This document shows, in pieces, positions 8,436 through 18,517 of a stretch of 64,000 bases of DNA. Source of the DNA: Burkholderia cepacia (GTDB taxonomy: Bacteria > Pseudomonadota > Gammaproteobacteria > Burkholderiales > Burkholderiaceae). Below the pieces are notes generated by a model. It had not been told where the DNA came from. It worked only from the letters and a program-made list of their open reading frames with translations, and made no database searches. The stretch covers positions 2,170,001-2,234,000 of the forward strand of contig NZ_CP073638.1 in assembly GCF_029962485.1 (NCBI RefSeq), read 5' to 3'. The position numbers and the translations under genes were made by a program. The first letter of the stretch is position 1. Every line of letters begins with the position of its first letter.

Positions 8436-9386
8436 ATGTCCGACCGCAACCGCATCGATGTTCACCAGCATGTCGTCCCGCCGTTCTGGGCCGACGCGCT
8501 GCCCGCCCACGGCGGCGACCCGTCCGGCTGGGGCAGCCCCAACTGGAGCCCGGAAAGCGCCATCGCGTTCATGGATTCGCTGGAGATCCAGACCGGCGTG
8601 CTGTCGTTGACCGCGCCAGGTGTACAGGGCTGGAACGGCCAGGCCAAGCGTGACATGGCGCGCCAGGTGAACGAATACGTCGCCAGCCTCGTCGCGAAAT
8701 GGCCGACCCGCTTCGGCAACTTCGCGACGCTGCCGCTGCCCGACGTCGACGGCACGCTCGCCGAAATCGACCACGCGTTCGACACGCTGAAAGCCGACGG
8801 CGTCGTGCTGCTCAGCAACTATGGCGGCACGTATCTCGGCGATTCGGCCTTCGAAGCCGTCTGGGCGGAACTCGATCGCCGTCACGCCGTGGTGTTCATC
8901 CACCCGGCCAAACCCGCGATCGACGTGCTGCCCGGCATGCCCGGCCCGCTGCTCGACTACCCGTTCGACACGACGCGCACGGCGCTGCAGCTCGTGCTCA
9001 ACGGCGTGATGACGCGCTACCCGAACGTGCGCATCATCCTGTCGCATGCCGGCGGTTTCCTGCCGTACGCCGCGTACCGCTTCGCCGAACTCGCGCCGGG
9101 CGTGCGCAACGACGTGCCGGATCGCGACGGGCTGCTCGACCTGCTGCGCTCGTTCTACTTCGATACCGCGCTGTCGTCGCCGTCGGCGTTGCCGAGCCTC
9201 ACCGCGTTCGCGCACCCCGATCGCGTGCTGTACGGCAGCGACTTTCCGTACGCGCCGCCGTCGGTCAGCACGTCGTTCACCCGCGCGCAGGATGCGTATG
9301 CGGCGCTGAGCGCCGACCGGCATGCCGCACTCAACCATGCGAACGCGCTGCCGCTGTTCCCGCGCCTCGCCACGCAGGCACGGTAA
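8436..9386 (+). CDS. Amidohydrolase family protein (ACMSD-like decarboxylase/hydrolase)
   Basis: The 316-aa TIM-barrel metalloenzyme has the N-terminal IDVHQHVVPPFW (HxH metal motif, residues about 8-10), a central VVFIHPAKP histidine, ILSHAGGFLPY, and the late GSDFPYAPP aspartate motif. This is the amidohydrolase-2 family that includes aminocarboxymuconate-semialdehyde and 6-methylsalicylate decarboxylases. ATG 8436 was chosen because AGGAG lies 10 nt upstream and the metal motif follows directly; the longer upstream frame lies over the LysR gene. Because it is beside the phenol operon it may act on an aromatic acid, but no substrate can be read from the sequence. Confidence 0.85.
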   Translation: MSDRNRIDVHQHVVPPFWADALPAHGGDPSGWGSPNWSPESAIAFMDSLEIQTGVLSLTAPGVQGWNGQAKRDMARQVNEYVASLVAKWPTRFGNFATLPLPDVDGTLAEIDHAFDTLKADGVVLLSNYGGTYLGDSAFEAVWAELDRRHAVVFIHPAKPAIDVLPGMPGPLLDYPFDTTRTALQLVLNGVMTRYPNVRIILSHAGGFLPYAAYRFAELAPGVRNDVPDRDGLLDLLRSFYFDTALSSPSALPSLTAFAHPDRVLYGSDFPYAPPSVSTSFTRAQDAYAALSADRHAALNHANALPLFPRLATQAR

Positions 9387-9464
9387 CGCACGATGAAAAA
9401 TCGCATGACGCTCCGCGATGGCAGCGTCACGCGCACGACCGATGGCCGGCGCCACGCCGGCAGG

Positions 9465-10367
9465 TCAGAACGGAATGACGGCCTTCGCCCACACGGCCTC
9501 GCCGGCCGGCCGGTTGCGGACGAAAAACTCCTTCACGACGCGCGCTTCCACGCTGATCTTGCTGAACTGATAGCGAAACCCCGGCCCGATCGCGAACGCC
9601 TGCCCGCGAAACCCGTCGCCCGCGACAGGCTGGCCGTTCTGCATGTCGTCGGTGGTCTGCTTGACGAAATAGCCCGACAGCCCGACCCGCACTTTCGGTG
9701 TCACCGCATAGCTCGCCGAGTAGTCGAAGTGAAACAGGTTCCCCGAGTGGTAATGCGTGTCGTTGTTCGGCGAGTTGAAGCTGTACGTGATCTTCGCGGA
9801 TACCTCGACCTTGTCGTTCGGCAGCCAGGTCACGCCGAATACCGGCCGCGCGGTGTAGTAGTTCTTGCCGGTGTTCAGCGCAGATTGCGCGTCGTACTGC
9901 CCGGTCGGGAACACGAACTCGACCGCCGCAACGGTGCGCAACGCGCCCGAACCCCATGCGATCAGCGCGGGGCTGACGATCAGGTCGCCGAGGTTGGTAC
10001 GGTCGAACGACGCGCCGCCCGCGTCGAGCGCCAGATGCTGCATCGGCAGCACCGCATACGCACCGAAGCGCCCGCCGAGCACCGACAGGTTCGACATCCA
10101 GACCACGCGCGGAATCAGCACGTCCGCATCGAGCTTGAAGCCCGGCACCGAGCCATTGCCATGCGAATCGTTGAAGCGCGACGCATGGTAGTGCGTGTAG
10201 TACAGCAACGCGTACAGCCCGGCCGGCGGCAGCGCGCCGGCGAAGAACGCTTCCGCGCCCTCGCCGATCGTGTCGCCGCCGCCCTCCGTCGCGCGGGCGC
10301 CGGTGCTCAGCGCCATGCCCGCGCACGCCGCGAGCGAGATCAGTCCGAATGCAGCCTTTCGTTTCAT
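9465..10367 (-). CDS. Outer-membrane channel of the MetA-pathway phenol degradation family
   Basis: The 300-aa protein starts MKRKAAFGLISLAACAGMAL, a signal peptide ending near ARATEGG, and continues as alternating beta-strand sequence ending in KAVIPF, an outer-membrane-type aromatic terminus. It fits the Phenol_MetA_deg family of putative substrate channels found at the ends of meta-cleavage operons. I use ATG 10367 because GGAGA lies 5 nt upstream; ATG 10379 has no such site. It is the last gene of the leftward dmp operon, 71 nt after dmpD, and probably admits phenol or a related aromatic through the outer membrane. Confidence 0.85.
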   Translation of the reverse strand: MKRKAAFGLISLAACAGMALSTGARATEGGGDTIGEGAEAFFAGALPPAGLYALLYYTHYHASRFNDSHGNGSVPGFKLDADVLIPRVVWMSNLSVLGGRFGAYAVLPMQHLALDAGGASFDRTNLGDLIVSPALIAWGSGALRTVAAVEFVFPTGQYDAQSALNTGKNYYTARPVFGVTWLPNDKVEVSAKITYSFNSPNNDTHYHSGNLFHFDYSASYAVTPKVRVGLSGYFVKQTTDDMQNGQPVAGDGFRGQAFAIGPGFRYQFSKISVEARVVKEFFVRNRPAGEAVWAKAVIPF

Positions 10368-10438
10368 CGATGTCTCCAATCTTCGTTCTACTGATTTGAT
10401 TTCTTGTGGTTATCTGCGTTTCCAGCCCTGCCGATGTG

Positions 10439-11260
10439 TTACTCGTTGAAGTGGTCGATCACGAGCCGGTTGAAACGCGCCGCATGCTCGATCTGCGTCC
10501 AGTGCCCGCAGCGGCCGAACACGTGCAGCTGCGCGTTCGGCAGCCATTCCGTCAGCGTCAGCGAACTCTCGAGCGGAATCACTCGGTCCTCGCGGCCGTG
10601 CACGATCAGCGTGTCGTGCATCAGCGCGCGCAGCTTCGTCTCGTCGCTCGCGAGCGCATCGACCCAGCGCTGGCGTGGCGCGGGAAACATGTCTGCGAAC
10701 GCCTCCTGGTAGCCGGGCCGCACGCTGGCGTCGTAGCGCAGCTTCGCGAGTTCGTCGTTCACAAGCGTGCGATCGAACGCGAAGATGTCCAGCAGCGCGC
10801 GCATGTTCGCGATTGACGGCGTATAGCCCCACACCGCGTCGAGCCCTTCGGTCAGTGCGAAGCGCGTGCCGGCGGCGCCCATCAGCACGAGCTTGCCGAC
10901 CCGCTCCGGCGCACGGATCGCGAGTGCCAGCGCGAGCGCGCCGCCGAACGAATTGCCGACCACGTGCGCGCGCTCGACGTCGAGCGCATCGAGCAAGCCC
11001 AGCGCGTGGTCGACCCAGTGCTCCATCGAATAGCGGTACCCGGCCAGGCGTTCGGTTTCACCGAAGCCGGCCATGTCCGGCGCGATCACGCGGAACTGCT
11101 GCGCAAGCGCGGGCATCGTGAGCCGCCAGTTCGCATAGGCCGTGACACCGGGCCCCGAGCCATGGATCAGCAGCACGGGCGGGCCGTCACCGGTGTCGTG
11201 ATAGTTCGTGTCGATGCCGCCGGCAACGATCCGGCGGCCGATTTCAGGATTGGATGACAT
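10439..11260 (-). CDS. dmpD: 2-hydroxymuconic semialdehyde hydrolase
   Basis: The 273-aa alpha/beta hydrolase cleaves 2-hydroxymuconic semialdehyde to 2-oxopent-4-enoate and formate, the hydrolytic branch of the meta pathway. The nucleophile elbow is GNSFGG (Ser about 104), the acid is in VHGREDRVIPLES, and the histidine in GRCGHWTQIE; oxyanion HGSGPGVTAYANW is near the start. Length matches DmpD/XylF. In the classical Pseudomonas operon this gene sits between dmpC and dmpE; here it is placed after dmpI, 36 nt downstream. Confidence 0.92.
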   Translation of the reverse strand: MSSNPEIGRRIVAGGIDTNYHDTGDGPPVLLIHGSGPGVTAYANWRLTMPALAQQFRVIAPDMAGFGETERLAGYRYSMEHWVDHALGLLDALDVERAHVVGNSFGGALALALAIRAPERVGKLVLMGAAGTRFALTEGLDAVWGYTPSIANMRALLDIFAFDRTLVNDELAKLRYDASVRPGYQEAFADMFPAPRQRWVDALASDETKLRALMHDTLIVHGREDRVIPLESSLTLTEWLPNAQLHVFGRCGHWTQIEHAARFNRLVIDHFNE

Positions 11261-11296
11261 GACGCTCCCCCAGTCGATTCATGTAGACGCGGCGCC

Positions 11297-11488
11297 TTAG
11301 CGTCCGCGCTGCTTCGCGCTCTGCCCGCCGATCCCGAAATGCGCTTTCGGCATCTCGGTGATGATCACGCGCACCGATTCGACCGGTGCGTCGAGCGAGC
11401 GATGGATGGCTTCGGTAACCTCGGCGATCAGACGTTCCTTCTTGTCGTCGCTGCGGCCTTCCAGGATGTACAGATGAGCAACCGGCAC
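11297..11488 (-). CDS. dmpI: 4-oxalocrotonate tautomerase
   Basis: The 63-aa protein isomerises 2-hydroxymuconate to 4-oxalocrotonate. Proline follows the initiator (GTG 11488, then PVAHLY), supplying the catalytic N-terminal Pro after Met removal, and Arg12 in LEGRSD plus the repeated basic region fit 4-OT family proteins. Size is the typical 62-63 residues and the active form should be a hexamer. GGGAGG lies just upstream of the GTG. It is 14 nt after dmpH in the operon. Confidence 0.92.
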   Translation of the reverse strand: MPVAHLYILEGRSDDKKERLIAEVTEAIHRSLDAPVESVRVIITEMPKAHFGIGGQSAKQRGR

Positions 11489-11502
11489 GATCGGCCTCCC
11501 CG

Positions 11503-12291
11503 TCAGATGAAACGCAGGCCGACCGACCCGACGTCCTGCACACGCAGCGTCACGCTGTCGCCGGCCGCGACGGCTACCGCCTCGGTGATGCCGCCCGACA
11601 GGATCAGGCTGCCCGCCGGAATCGATTCGCCGCGCGCGCCGAGATGGTTCGCGAGCATCGCGACCGCGGCGGCCGGATGCCCGAGCACGGCCGCGCCCGC
11701 ACCGAACGCGACCGGCAGCCCGTTCTTCTCGAGCACGATGCCGAGCGTGCGCAGATCGACGCCGTCCACCGTCAGCGGGCGGCCACCCGCGACGAAGCGC
11801 GCGGCCGACGTGTTGTCGGCCACCACGCTCTTCAGGTCGAACTTGAAGTCGCGGTAGCGGCTGTCGATCACCTCGATGCCGGCGAAGACGAAATCCGTCG
11901 CGGCGAGCACCGCGCCGATATGGCAACCGGGGCCTTTCAGCTCGGCCTTCGTCACGAACGCGATCTCGGGCTCCACCTTCGGGTGGATCAGCGCGGACGT
12001 ATCGCACTCGCCGCCGTCGGGCAGGTCGTAGAGATCCGTGAGGAACCCGAACACGGGCGTATCGACGCCCATCTGGCGCATCTTCGCGTGCGACGTCAGG
12101 CCAGCCTTGTAGCCGACGATCCGCGCGCCGCGCGCGAGCTGCCGGCGGCGAATCGCGTCCTGGACCGCGTACGCGTCGTCCCAGTCCATCTCCGGATGGC
12201 GGTCGGTAATCTTCGGCGTGTCGTGCGCTTCGCGCATGCAGTCGTCGAGATGCGCGGCGAGCGATTCGACGAGGTCGGTGGTCAGGTTCAT
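11503..12291 (-). CDS. dmpH: 4-oxalocrotonate decarboxylase
   Basis: The 262-aa protein ([15 protein letters not shown]) belongs to the fumarylacetoacetate-hydrolase-like family shared by meta-pathway hydratases and decarboxylases, with the metal-binding region [13 protein letters not shown] and [21 protein letters not shown]. It decarboxylates 4-oxalocrotonate to 2-oxopent-4-enoate, and in known systems works in complex with the hydratase DmpE. The start overlaps the dmpG stop by 4 nt (ATGA), indicating translational coupling. Assignment of H versus E rests on family resemblance and operon order. Confidence 0.88.
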   Translation of the reverse strand: MNLTTDLVESLAAHLDDCMREAHDTPKITDRHPEMDWDDAYAVQDAIRRRQLARGARIVGYKAGLTSHAKMRQMGVDTPVFGFLTDLYDLPDGGECDTSALIHPKVEPEIAFVTKAELKGPGCHIGAVLAATDFVFAGIEVIDSRYRDFKFDLKSVVADNTSAARFVAGGRPLTVDGVDLRTLGIVLEKNGLPVAFGAGAAVLGHPAAAVAMLANHLGARGESIPAGSLILSGGITEAVAVAAGDSVTLRVQDVGSVGLRFI

Positions 12292-13334
12292 GCAGCCTCC
12301 CGCTTTGCCTGCGCCGCGCGCGCCTTCGCGAGCGTCAACGCAGTGTCCTCGATCATGTCTTCCTGGCCGCCGACCATCCCGCGCCGGCCCAGCTCGACGA
12401 GGATGTCGCGCGCCGGGATCCCGTACTTGTCGCCCGCGCGCTTCGCGAACAGCAGGAACGACCCGTACACGCCGGCGTAGCCGAGCGTCAGCGCATCGCG
12501 ATCGACGCGGATCGGGAAATCCATCATCGGCACGACGAGATCCTCTGCGACGTCCTGGATCTTCCACACGTCGACGCCAGTCTCGATGCCCATCCGCTCG
12601 CACACGGCGACGAACACTTCGAGCGGCGTGTTGCCCGCGCCGGCGCCGAGGCCGGCCGCCGCGCCGTCGATCCGGTTCGCGCCGGCCTCGATCGCCGCGA
12701 TCGAGTTCGCGACGCCCATCGCGAGGTTGTGGTGGCCGTGAAAGCCGAGTTCGGTATCCGGCTGCAGCGCATCGCGCACCGCGGCGAGGCGCGCCCTCAC
12801 GTCGTCGGGCAGCATGTAGCCGGCCGAATCGGTGATGTAGATGCAGTTCGCGCCGTACGACTCCATCAGCTTCGCCTGCTTCACGAGCCCCTCAGGGCTG
12901 TTCATGTGGCTCATCATCAGGAAGCCGACGGTATCCATGCCGAGCTTGCGCGCCATCGCGATGTGCTGCTCCGACACATCGGCCTCGGTGCAGTGCGTCG
13001 CGACGCGGATCGTCTGCACGCCGAGCGCATGCGCCTCCTTCAGATGATCGACGGTGCCGATGCCCGGCAGCAGCAGCGCCGACACCTTCGCGCGCTTCAG
13101 CAGCGGGATCACCGCAGCGAGGTATTCGGCGTCGGTGTGTGCGGGGAAGCCGTAGTTGACCGACGAGCCGCCGAGCCCGTCGCCGTGCGTGACTTCGATC
13201 AGCGGCACGCCGGCCGCATCGAGCCCGGTCGCGACCGCGCGCATCTGGTCGAGCGTCATCTGGTGTCGCTTCGGGTGCATGCCGTCACGCAGCGTCATGT
13301 CGTGGACGGTGATTCGCTTGCCTTTGAGGTTCAT
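12288..13334 (-). CDS. dmpG: 4-hydroxy-2-oxovalerate aldolase
   Basis: The 348-aa HMG-CoA-lyase-like TIM barrel cleaves 4-hydroxy-2-oxovalerate to pyruvate and acetaldehyde. The N-terminal [15 protein letters not shown] holds the catalytic Arg16, metal ligand Asp17 and His20, and [11 protein letters not shown] holds the two further Mn ligands. The C-terminal part fits the channelling complex with DmpF. ATG 13334 ([10 protein letters not shown]) is chosen; the open frame continues 33 codons upstream, into the end of dmpF, without family similarity. Confidence 0.95.
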   Translation of the reverse strand: MNLKGKRITVHDMTLRDGMHPKRHQMTLDQMRAVATGLDAAGVPLIEVTHGDGLGGSSVNYGFPAHTDAEYLAAVIPLLKRAKVSALLLPGIGTVDHLKEAHALGVQTIRVATHCTEADVSEQHIAMARKLGMDTVGFLMMSHMNSPEGLVKQAKLMESYGANCIYITDSAGYMLPDDVRARLAAVRDALQPDTELGFHGHHNLAMGVANSIAAIEAGANRIDGAAAGLGAGAGNTPLEVFVAVCERMGIETGVDVWKIQDVAEDLVVPMMDFPIRVDRDALTLGYAGVYGSFLLFAKRAGDKYGIPARDILVELGRRGMVGGQEDMIEDTALTLAKARAAQAKREAA

Positions 13335-13374
13335 TGCCGTTTCCTTGTTCGTCCGGTCATGGGAGAAGCGCGCG

Positions 13375-14295
13375 TCAGGCTGCCTGCGCGGCCGGCTGGA
13401 GCGCGAGGCGGCCGGCCAGCAGTTCCTCGGCAAACATCTCGGCGGTACGCGCGGCGGCGGCCGTCATGATGTCGAGGTTGCCCGCGTATTTCGGCAGGTA
13501 GTCGCCGAGGCCTTCGACCTCGAGGTAGATCGACACGCGGTTGCCGTCGAACACCGGCCCGTTGACGAGCCGGTAGCCGGGCACGTAGCGCTGCACGTCG
13601 GCGATCATCGCGTGCACCGATTCGACGATGCGCGCTTCGTCGGGCGCGCTTTCCGTCAGGCAATGCACGGTGTCGCGCATGATCAGCGGCGGGTCGGCCG
13701 GATTGATCACGATGATCGCCTTGCCGGCCTGCGCGCCGCCGACCTGCGCGACCGCCGCCGCCGTCGTGCGCGTGAACTCGTCGATGTTCTTGCGCGTGCC
13801 GGGGCCGACCGAGCGCGACGACACGGTCGCGACGATCTCGCCGTACGCGACAGGCTGCACGCGGGACACCGCGCGCACCATCGGGATCGTCGCCTGGCCG
13901 CCGCACGTGACCATGTTCACGTTCATCTCGCCGGAGCCGATGTGATCCTTCAGGTTCACGGGCGGCACGCAGTACGGGCCGATCGCGGCCGGCGTCAGGT
14001 CGATCATCAGCACGCCGAGCGCGTTGAGCTTGCGGCTGTTCTCCGCGTGCACGTAGGCGCTCGTCGCGTCGAAGGCGATCTGCACGCCGTCGGCCTGCAC
14101 GTGCGGCAGCAGGCCGTCGACGCCTTCCGCGGTCGTCTTCAGCCCGAGTTCGCGCGCACGCTTCAGGCCGTCGGAATCGGGATCGATGCCGACCATCCAG
14201 ACGGGTTCGAGCACGGGGCTGCGCATGAGTTTGGCGAGCAGGTCGGTGCCGATGTTGCCGGGGCCGATCAGCGCGCAACGGATCTTTCGGGTCAT
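13375..14295 (-). CDS. dmpF: Acetaldehyde dehydrogenase (acylating)
   Basis: The 306-aa enzyme converts acetaldehyde to acetyl-CoA with NAD and CoA, the last step of the pathway, and forms a channelling complex with DmpG. The N-terminal Rossmann motif is [11 protein letters not shown] (10-20) and the catalytic cysteine is Cys131 in MVTCGGQAT. Length and motif spacing match DmpF/BphJ. It is 40 nt after dmpE and 40 nt before dmpG. Confidence 0.95.
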   Translation of the reverse strand: MTRKIRCALIGPGNIGTDLLAKLMRSPVLEPVWMVGIDPDSDGLKRARELGLKTTAEGVDGLLPHVQADGVQIAFDATSAYVHAENSRKLNALGVLMIDLTPAAIGPYCVPPVNLKDHIGSGEMNVNMVTCGGQATIPMVRAVSRVQPVAYGEIVATVSSRSVGPGTRKNIDEFTRTTAAAVAQVGGAQAGKAIIVINPADPPLIMRDTVHCLTESAPDEARIVESVHAMIADVQRYVPGYRLVNGPVFDGNRVSIYLEVEGLGDYLPKYAGNLDIMTAAAARTAEMFAEELLAGRLALQPAAQAA

Positions 14296-14335
14296 GGGGA
14301 TGTCCTCGTTTGCGATTGAATGGGAACGGCGCCGC

Positions 14336-15118
14336 TCACGCGAACCGCACCGAACACGCGCCGATCCCGCCGATCGACACGCGAAAGTTGTCGCCGGGCC
14401 CGGCCGGCGCCATCGCGGCCAGCGCGCCGGACAGGATCACCTCGCCGGCCTTCAGCGGAATGCCGAGGCGGCCGAGCGTATTGGCGAGCCACGCGACGGC
14501 GTTCACCGGCGAGCCGAGCGCGGCCGCGCCGGCGCCGGTGCCGATCACGTCGCCGTTCTTCTCGAGCACCATCCCGCAGGTCGAGAGATCGACGCGGCGC
14601 GTGCTGACCGCCTGGTCGCCGAGCACGAACACGCCGCACGACGCGTTGTCGGCCACCGTGTCGCCGATGCGGATCTTCCAGTCGCGAATGCGCGAATCGA
14701 CGATCTCGAAGCACGGCATCACGCATTCGGTCGCGGCCAGCACCATCGCGTTCGTCACGCCAGGGCCGAGCAGGTCGCGCTTCAGCACGAACGCGATCTC
14801 GCCTTCGGCCTTCGGCTGGATCAGCGTGTCGAGCGCGATGCACGCGCCATCGCCAACCACCATGCCCGACAGCAGGTAGCCGAAATCGGGCTGGTACACG
14901 CCGAGCATGTCCATCACGGCTTTCGACGTGACGCCGATCTTCTTGCCGATGACGGTCTCGCCGGCGTCCAGGCGGCGCTGCACGAAGCGCTGCTGGATCC
15001 GGTACGCGTCGTCGACCGACAGGTCCTCGTGCTGGGACGTCAACGGCGCGACGGGCGCGCGCGACACCATCGCGTCGTACAGACGATCGCCCAGCGTGGT
15101 AATCAATGTGGAGTCCAT
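14336..15118 (-). CDS. dmpE: 2-oxopent-4-enoate hydratase
   Basis: The 260-aa protein hydrates 2-oxopent-4-enoate (2-hydroxypenta-2,4-dienoate) to 4-hydroxy-2-oxovalerate. It is paralogous to dmpH, with the same metal-site layout ([14 protein letters not shown], and a conserved [13 protein letters not shown] stretch) and a C-terminal [11 protein letters not shown]. Length is normal. The ATG at 15118 ([10 protein letters not shown]) begins 27 nt after the dmpC stop. Confidence 0.92.
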   Translation of the reverse strand: MDSTLITTLGDRLYDAMVSRAPVAPLTSQHEDLSVDDAYRIQQRFVQRRLDAGETVIGKKIGVTSKAVMDMLGVYQPDFGYLLSGMVVGDGACIALDTLIQPKAEGEIAFVLKRDLLGPGVTNAMVLAATECVMPCFEIVDSRIRDWKIRIGDTVADNASCGVFVLGDQAVSTRRVDLSTCGMVLEKNGDVIGTGAGAAALGSPVNAVAWLANTLGRLGIPLKAGEVILSGALAAMAPAGPGDNFRVSIGGIGACSVRFA

Positions 15119-15145
15119 AAGCGTTTTCCGGTCGGTAACAGGGGA

Positions 15146-16657
15146 TCAAAGCTTGATGCAGACGTTGCGGAGTTCCGTGTAGAACTCGAGCGAATGCACG
15201 CCGCCTTCGCGGCCGATACCCGATTGCTTCGCGCCGCCGAACGCGGTGCGCAGGTCGCGCAGGAACCACGAGTTGACCCACGCGATGCCGACGTCGATCG
15301 ACGCGGCGACGCGATGCGCGCGGGCCAGGTTGGTCGTCCAGATGGCGGTCGACAGCCCGTACACGTTCGCGTTCGCGCGACCGATCACCTCGGCTTCGGA
15401 GTCGAACGGCATCACGAGCGTGCACGGGCCGAAGATTTCTTCGCGCGCGATCGGCGAATCGTCGCCGAGACCGATCCAGATCGTCGGCTGCACCCATGCG
15501 CCGCCGCGCAGATCGTCCGGCAGGTCGGGCACGCCGCCGCCCGTCACGACCGTCGCGCCGAGTTCGGTCGCCTTGCGGTAGTACGACAGCACCTTGTCGC
15601 GGTGTTCCTGGCTGATCAGCGGGCCGATGCCGGTCGTGTCCGCTTCCGGGCGGCCCGGCCGCAGCGCTTCGGCGCCGGCCTTCAGCGCGGCGACGAAACG
15701 CTCGAACAGCGGGCGCTCGACGTACACGCGCTCGGTGCCGAGACACACCTGCCCGGCATTCGCGAAGCACGAGCGCAACGTGCCCTCGACGGCCGCATCG
15801 AAGTCGCAATCGGCGAACACGATCGCCGCATTCTTGCCGCCCATCTCGAGGCTGACGGGCCGCGCGCCGTCGGCGGCCGCCTTCATGATCGCCGCGCCGG
15901 TGCGCGTCTCGCCGGTGAACGTAATCGCATTCACGCCGGGATGGGTCGTCAGGAATTCGCCGGCCGAGTCGGGCCCGAAGCCGTGCACAACGTTGTAGAC
16001 GCCGCGCGGCACGCCCGCCGCGTTCATCACTTCGCCGAGCAGCGCAGCCGTCTGCGGCGTTTCCTCCGACGGCTTCACGACCACCGTGTTGCCGCACGCG
16101 AGTGCCGGCCCGACCTTCCACGTCATCAGCAGCAGCGGCAGGTTCCACGGGCAGATCACGCCGACCACACCGACCGGGCGGCGAATCGCGTAGTTGAGCG
16201 CGCCCGCGCCGTCCGGCGTCGCCATTTCGAAGCTTTCGCCTGGCACGTTCTTCACGATGTCCGCGAATACCTTGAAGTTCGCCGCGCCGCGCGGGATGTC
16301 GATATGGCTCGCGAGGCTCACCGGCTTGCCGGTGTCGGCCACTTCGGCTTCGAGAAAATCGTCGAAGCGGCGCGTGATGCCATCGGCCACCGCGTACAGG
16401 ATCTCGACGCGCTGTGCGACCGTGAGGCCGCCCCACGGCCCCGACAGCGCCGAGCGCGCCGCGTGGACGGCCGCGTCGACGTCGGCGCGGCTCGCTTCGG
16501 CCACGCGCGCGATCACCGCGTCGTCGAGCGGCGAGCGCTTGTCGAACCAGCGTTCTCCGGCGCGATAGCTGCCGTCGATGAAATTGCGGACGAGCCGCAC
16601 GTCCGGCTGCCCGCCGGCGGGGCCGCGTGTCGCGGCGATGGGTTCGGTGTCGTACAT
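15146..16657 (-). CDS. dmpC: 2-hydroxymuconic semialdehyde dehydrogenase
   Basis: The 503-aa aldehyde dehydrogenase oxidises 2-hydroxymuconic semialdehyde to 2-hydroxymuconate with NAD, opening the oxalocrotonate branch. Motifs in order are VICPWNLPLL, the NAD-binding FTGETRTG, the general base in LEMGGKNA and the catalytic Cys in NAGQVCLGTERVYV. The C-terminus has SGIGREGGVHSLEFYTE as in XylG/DmpC. I chose ATG 16657 (MYDTEPIA); the open frame continues upstream without similarity. A 68-nt gap separates it from the GlcG-like gene. Confidence 0.95.
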   Translation of the reverse strand: MYDTEPIAATRGPAGGQPDVRLVRNFIDGSYRAGERWFDKRSPLDDAVIARVAEASRADVDAAVHAARSALSGPWGGLTVAQRVEILYAVADGITRRFDDFLEAEVADTGKPVSLASHIDIPRGAANFKVFADIVKNVPGESFEMATPDGAGALNYAIRRPVGVVGVICPWNLPLLLMTWKVGPALACGNTVVVKPSEETPQTAALLGEVMNAAGVPRGVYNVVHGFGPDSAGEFLTTHPGVNAITFTGETRTGAAIMKAAADGARPVSLEMGGKNAAIVFADCDFDAAVEGTLRSCFANAGQVCLGTERVYVERPLFERFVAALKAGAEALRPGRPEADTTGIGPLISQEHRDKVLSYYRKATELGATVVTGGGVPDLPDDLRGGAWVQPTIWIGLGDDSPIAREEIFGPCTLVMPFDSEAEVIGRANANVYGLSTAIWTTNLARAHRVAASIDVGIAWVNSWFLRDLRTAFGGAKQSGIGREGGVHSLEFYTELRNVCIKL

Positions 16658-16725
16658 GATGTGTCTGCCGAGTGTCTTGAATCCGTGATCCGGTTGGTTC
16701 GTTTCGCGCGTTCGCGTGCCGTGCG

Positions 16726-17175
16726 TCATCGCGCGCCGAAGCCGGTGGCGGCGAGGCCCGCGTGCGCGCACTGCTCGTCCTGCGCCTCGCTGCCGCCCGA
16801 CACGCCGATGCCGCCGATCCGCGTGCCGTCGTCGACGATCGGCAGGCCGCCGCCGAACGCGACGAAGCGTGCGCGCAATACGAGCCCCTGCCGCACCGCG
16901 TCCGAATGCGTGGCCAGCGCGTCGTGCCAGGCACCGGTCGGCACGCCGAAGCTCGCGGCCGTGTACGCCTTGTCGATCGCGATGTCGATCGAATGCAGCG
17001 GCGCGCCGGGCATCCGCACGAAGGCCGCAAGCAACCCCACCGCATCGACGACCGCGACGTTCACGCACACGCCGAGCCGTTCGGCCGCTTCTGCTGCCGC
17101 GTGCGCGGCGCGCGCGGCGGCCGGCCAGTCGATCGTGCGCATCTCGACGCTGCGGGTCGAATCATTCCGTGCCAT
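16726..17175 (-). CDS. GlcG/HbpS family protein in the meta-cleavage operon
   Basis: The 149-aa protein belongs to the GlcG/HbpS (DUF336) family: alternating helix and strand with VNVAVVDAVGLLAAFVRMPGA, and the glycine-rich FGGGLPIVDDGTRIGGIGVSGG. Members bind haem or small organic molecules, and genes of this family recur in meta-cleavage operons without an agreed role. It sits 21 nt after dmpB and before dmpC, so it is co-transcribed. A link to reactivation or stabilisation of the extradiol dioxygenase is only speculation. Confidence 0.85.
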   Translation of the reverse strand: MARNDSTRSVEMRTIDWPAAARAAHAAAEAAERLGVCVNVAVVDAVGLLAAFVRMPGAPLHSIDIAIDKAYTAASFGVPTGAWHDALATHSDAVRQGLVLRARFVAFGGGLPIVDDGTRIGGIGVSGGSEAQDEQCAHAGLAATGFGAR

Positions 17176-17196
17176 GACGCAGTGCTCCTTCGCGGG

Positions 17197-18141
17197 TCAG
17201 GTGTAGACGGTCGTGAACGCTTCGTTCAGCTCGCCGGAGTGGAAGAAGATCCCGCGCCCAAGTTCGTCCTCGGTCCAGGTCGTGACCGGGCGATCGGGTT
17301 GCGCGAGATAGCCGAGCCCCGCGAAGGTTTCGTTGCGGTTGCCGCTCGGATCGAAGAAGTAGATGGTCGTGCCGCGCGTGATGCCGTGCCGCGTCGGCGC
17401 GACGTCGATCTTCACCTTGTTCTTCGCCATCACGTCGGCCGACTTCAGCACGTCGGCCCAGTCGTCGAGGAAGAACGCGATGTGATGCAGGCCGTTGCGC
17501 GGGCCGCCGACGAACGCGATGTCGTGCGGCGTCGAGCTGCGGAACATCCACGTCGCGGCGCGAATCGTGTTGCCCGGGCCGACCATCACCTGCTCGGCCA
17601 GATGGAAGTCGAGGCACTCGGCCATGAAGCGCGTGTTCTCCTCGACACGGTTCACGCCAGTCTCGGGATTCAACTCGCACATCAGCAGGCAATGGTCGAG
17701 CCAGTGCACGGCCGACCCCGGAATGTCGTCGGGCCATGGATCTGGATTCAGCGAACCGACGGCCGTGCCGACCTGCTCCTTCTGCGCGAACAGGCGCAGT
17801 TCATGCCCGCTCGGCAGCAGGAACCGCAGCTGGCGGCCCACGGCCGGCAGCGCGCCTTCCGGCAGCATCTCGGTCTTGATCCCGTACGCGTCGATACGCT
17901 GCTGCAGCGTGTCCAGGTCGGCATCGTGCTCGACCTTGTAGGCCGCATGCTTGAGCCCGGCCTGGTCGGACGGCGACAGGATCAGCGAATAGCGGTCCCA
18001 TTCGTCCCAGCATTTCAGGTAGACGTTGCCAGCCGCGTCGCGCATCGTCTCCTGCATGCCGAGCACGCGTATGTAATGACGCAGCGCCGCTTCCATGTCC
18101 ATCACCTTCAGATTGACATGACCAATACGCATCACACCCAT
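17197..18141 (-). CDS. dmpB: Catechol 2,3-dioxygenase
   Basis: The 314-aa type I extradiol dioxygenase opens catechol to 2-hydroxymuconic semialdehyde using Fe(II) and O2. It has two vicinal-oxygen-chelate modules; the C-terminal one carries the iron ligands His150 (WLDHCLLM), His220 (GLHHIAFF) and Glu271 (GNRNETF), with the conserved Tyr261 and the RHG motif nearby. Spacing matches XylE/DmpB. It follows the ferredoxin gene dmpQ by 18 nt, as in other phenol operons. Confidence 0.96.
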   Translation of the reverse strand: MGVMRIGHVNLKVMDMEAALRHYIRVLGMQETMRDAAGNVYLKCWDEWDRYSLILSPSDQAGLKHAAYKVEHDADLDTLQQRIDAYGIKTEMLPEGALPAVGRQLRFLLPSGHELRLFAQKEQVGTAVGSLNPDPWPDDIPGSAVHWLDHCLLMCELNPETGVNRVEENTRFMAECLDFHLAEQVMVGPGNTIRAATWMFRSSTPHDIAFVGGPRNGLHHIAFFLDDWADVLKSADVMAKNKVKIDVAPTRHGITRGTTIYFFDPSGNRNETFAGLGYLAQPDRPVTTWTEDELGRGIFFHSGELNEAFTTVYT

Positions 18142-18159
18142 GGTGAGTCTCCTCCTTGG

Positions 18160-18516
18160 TTACTTGTTGAGTTCCCGCATCCCGGCACAGGCCGAGCCGC
18201 AGAAAAACGGCTTCTTCAGCCGGCCGGCCACTTCCAGTTCGACGTCGCCGTCGGCCGTCACGCGGCACGCGAGCGCGTAGCCGTCGCCTTCCTCCTCGGC
18301 GCTCACGTGCGCGCGGCTGACCGGTCCGAGCTTGCGCACCGCGCCGCGCAGCACGCGCACCTTGCACACGCCGCACCCGCCGTTCAGGCAGCCGACCGGG
18401 ATGCCGCGCCGGCCGAGCTTCGCCATGCCGGCCAGCAACGATTCGCCGGCGCCGCACGCGTAGCGCTCGTCGGTCTGCGCGATCGTCACCGTCGCGCACA
18501 CGCGGCCCGCATCCAT
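18160..18516 (-). CDS. dmpQ: Plant-type [2Fe-2S] ferredoxin for catechol dioxygenase reactivation
   Basis: The 118-aa protein has the ferredoxin cluster ligands Cys43, Cys48, Cys51 (CLNGGCGVCK) and Cys84 (ALACRV). In XylT/DmpQ systems this ferredoxin reduces the inactivated ferric catechol 2,3-dioxygenase back to Fe(II), which protects the enzyme during turnover of alkylcatechols. It starts 1 nt after the dmpP stop and precedes dmpB, the conserved gene order that supports the assignment. Confidence 0.92.
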   Translation of the reverse strand: MDAGRVCATVTIAQTDERYACGAGESLLAGMAKLGRRGIPVGCLNGGCGVCKVRVLRGAVRKLGPVSRAHVSAEEEGDGYALACRVTADGDVELEVAGRLKKPFFCGSACAGMRELNK

Positions 18517-18517
18517 G

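Noticed and set aside
14186..17206. A 1006-codon open frame on the plus strand across the dmpF-E-C region
   Set aside because: It lies antisense to four well-identified genes, is rich in Arg, His, Asp and Ala as expected for reverse reading of high-GC codons, and has no family similarity.
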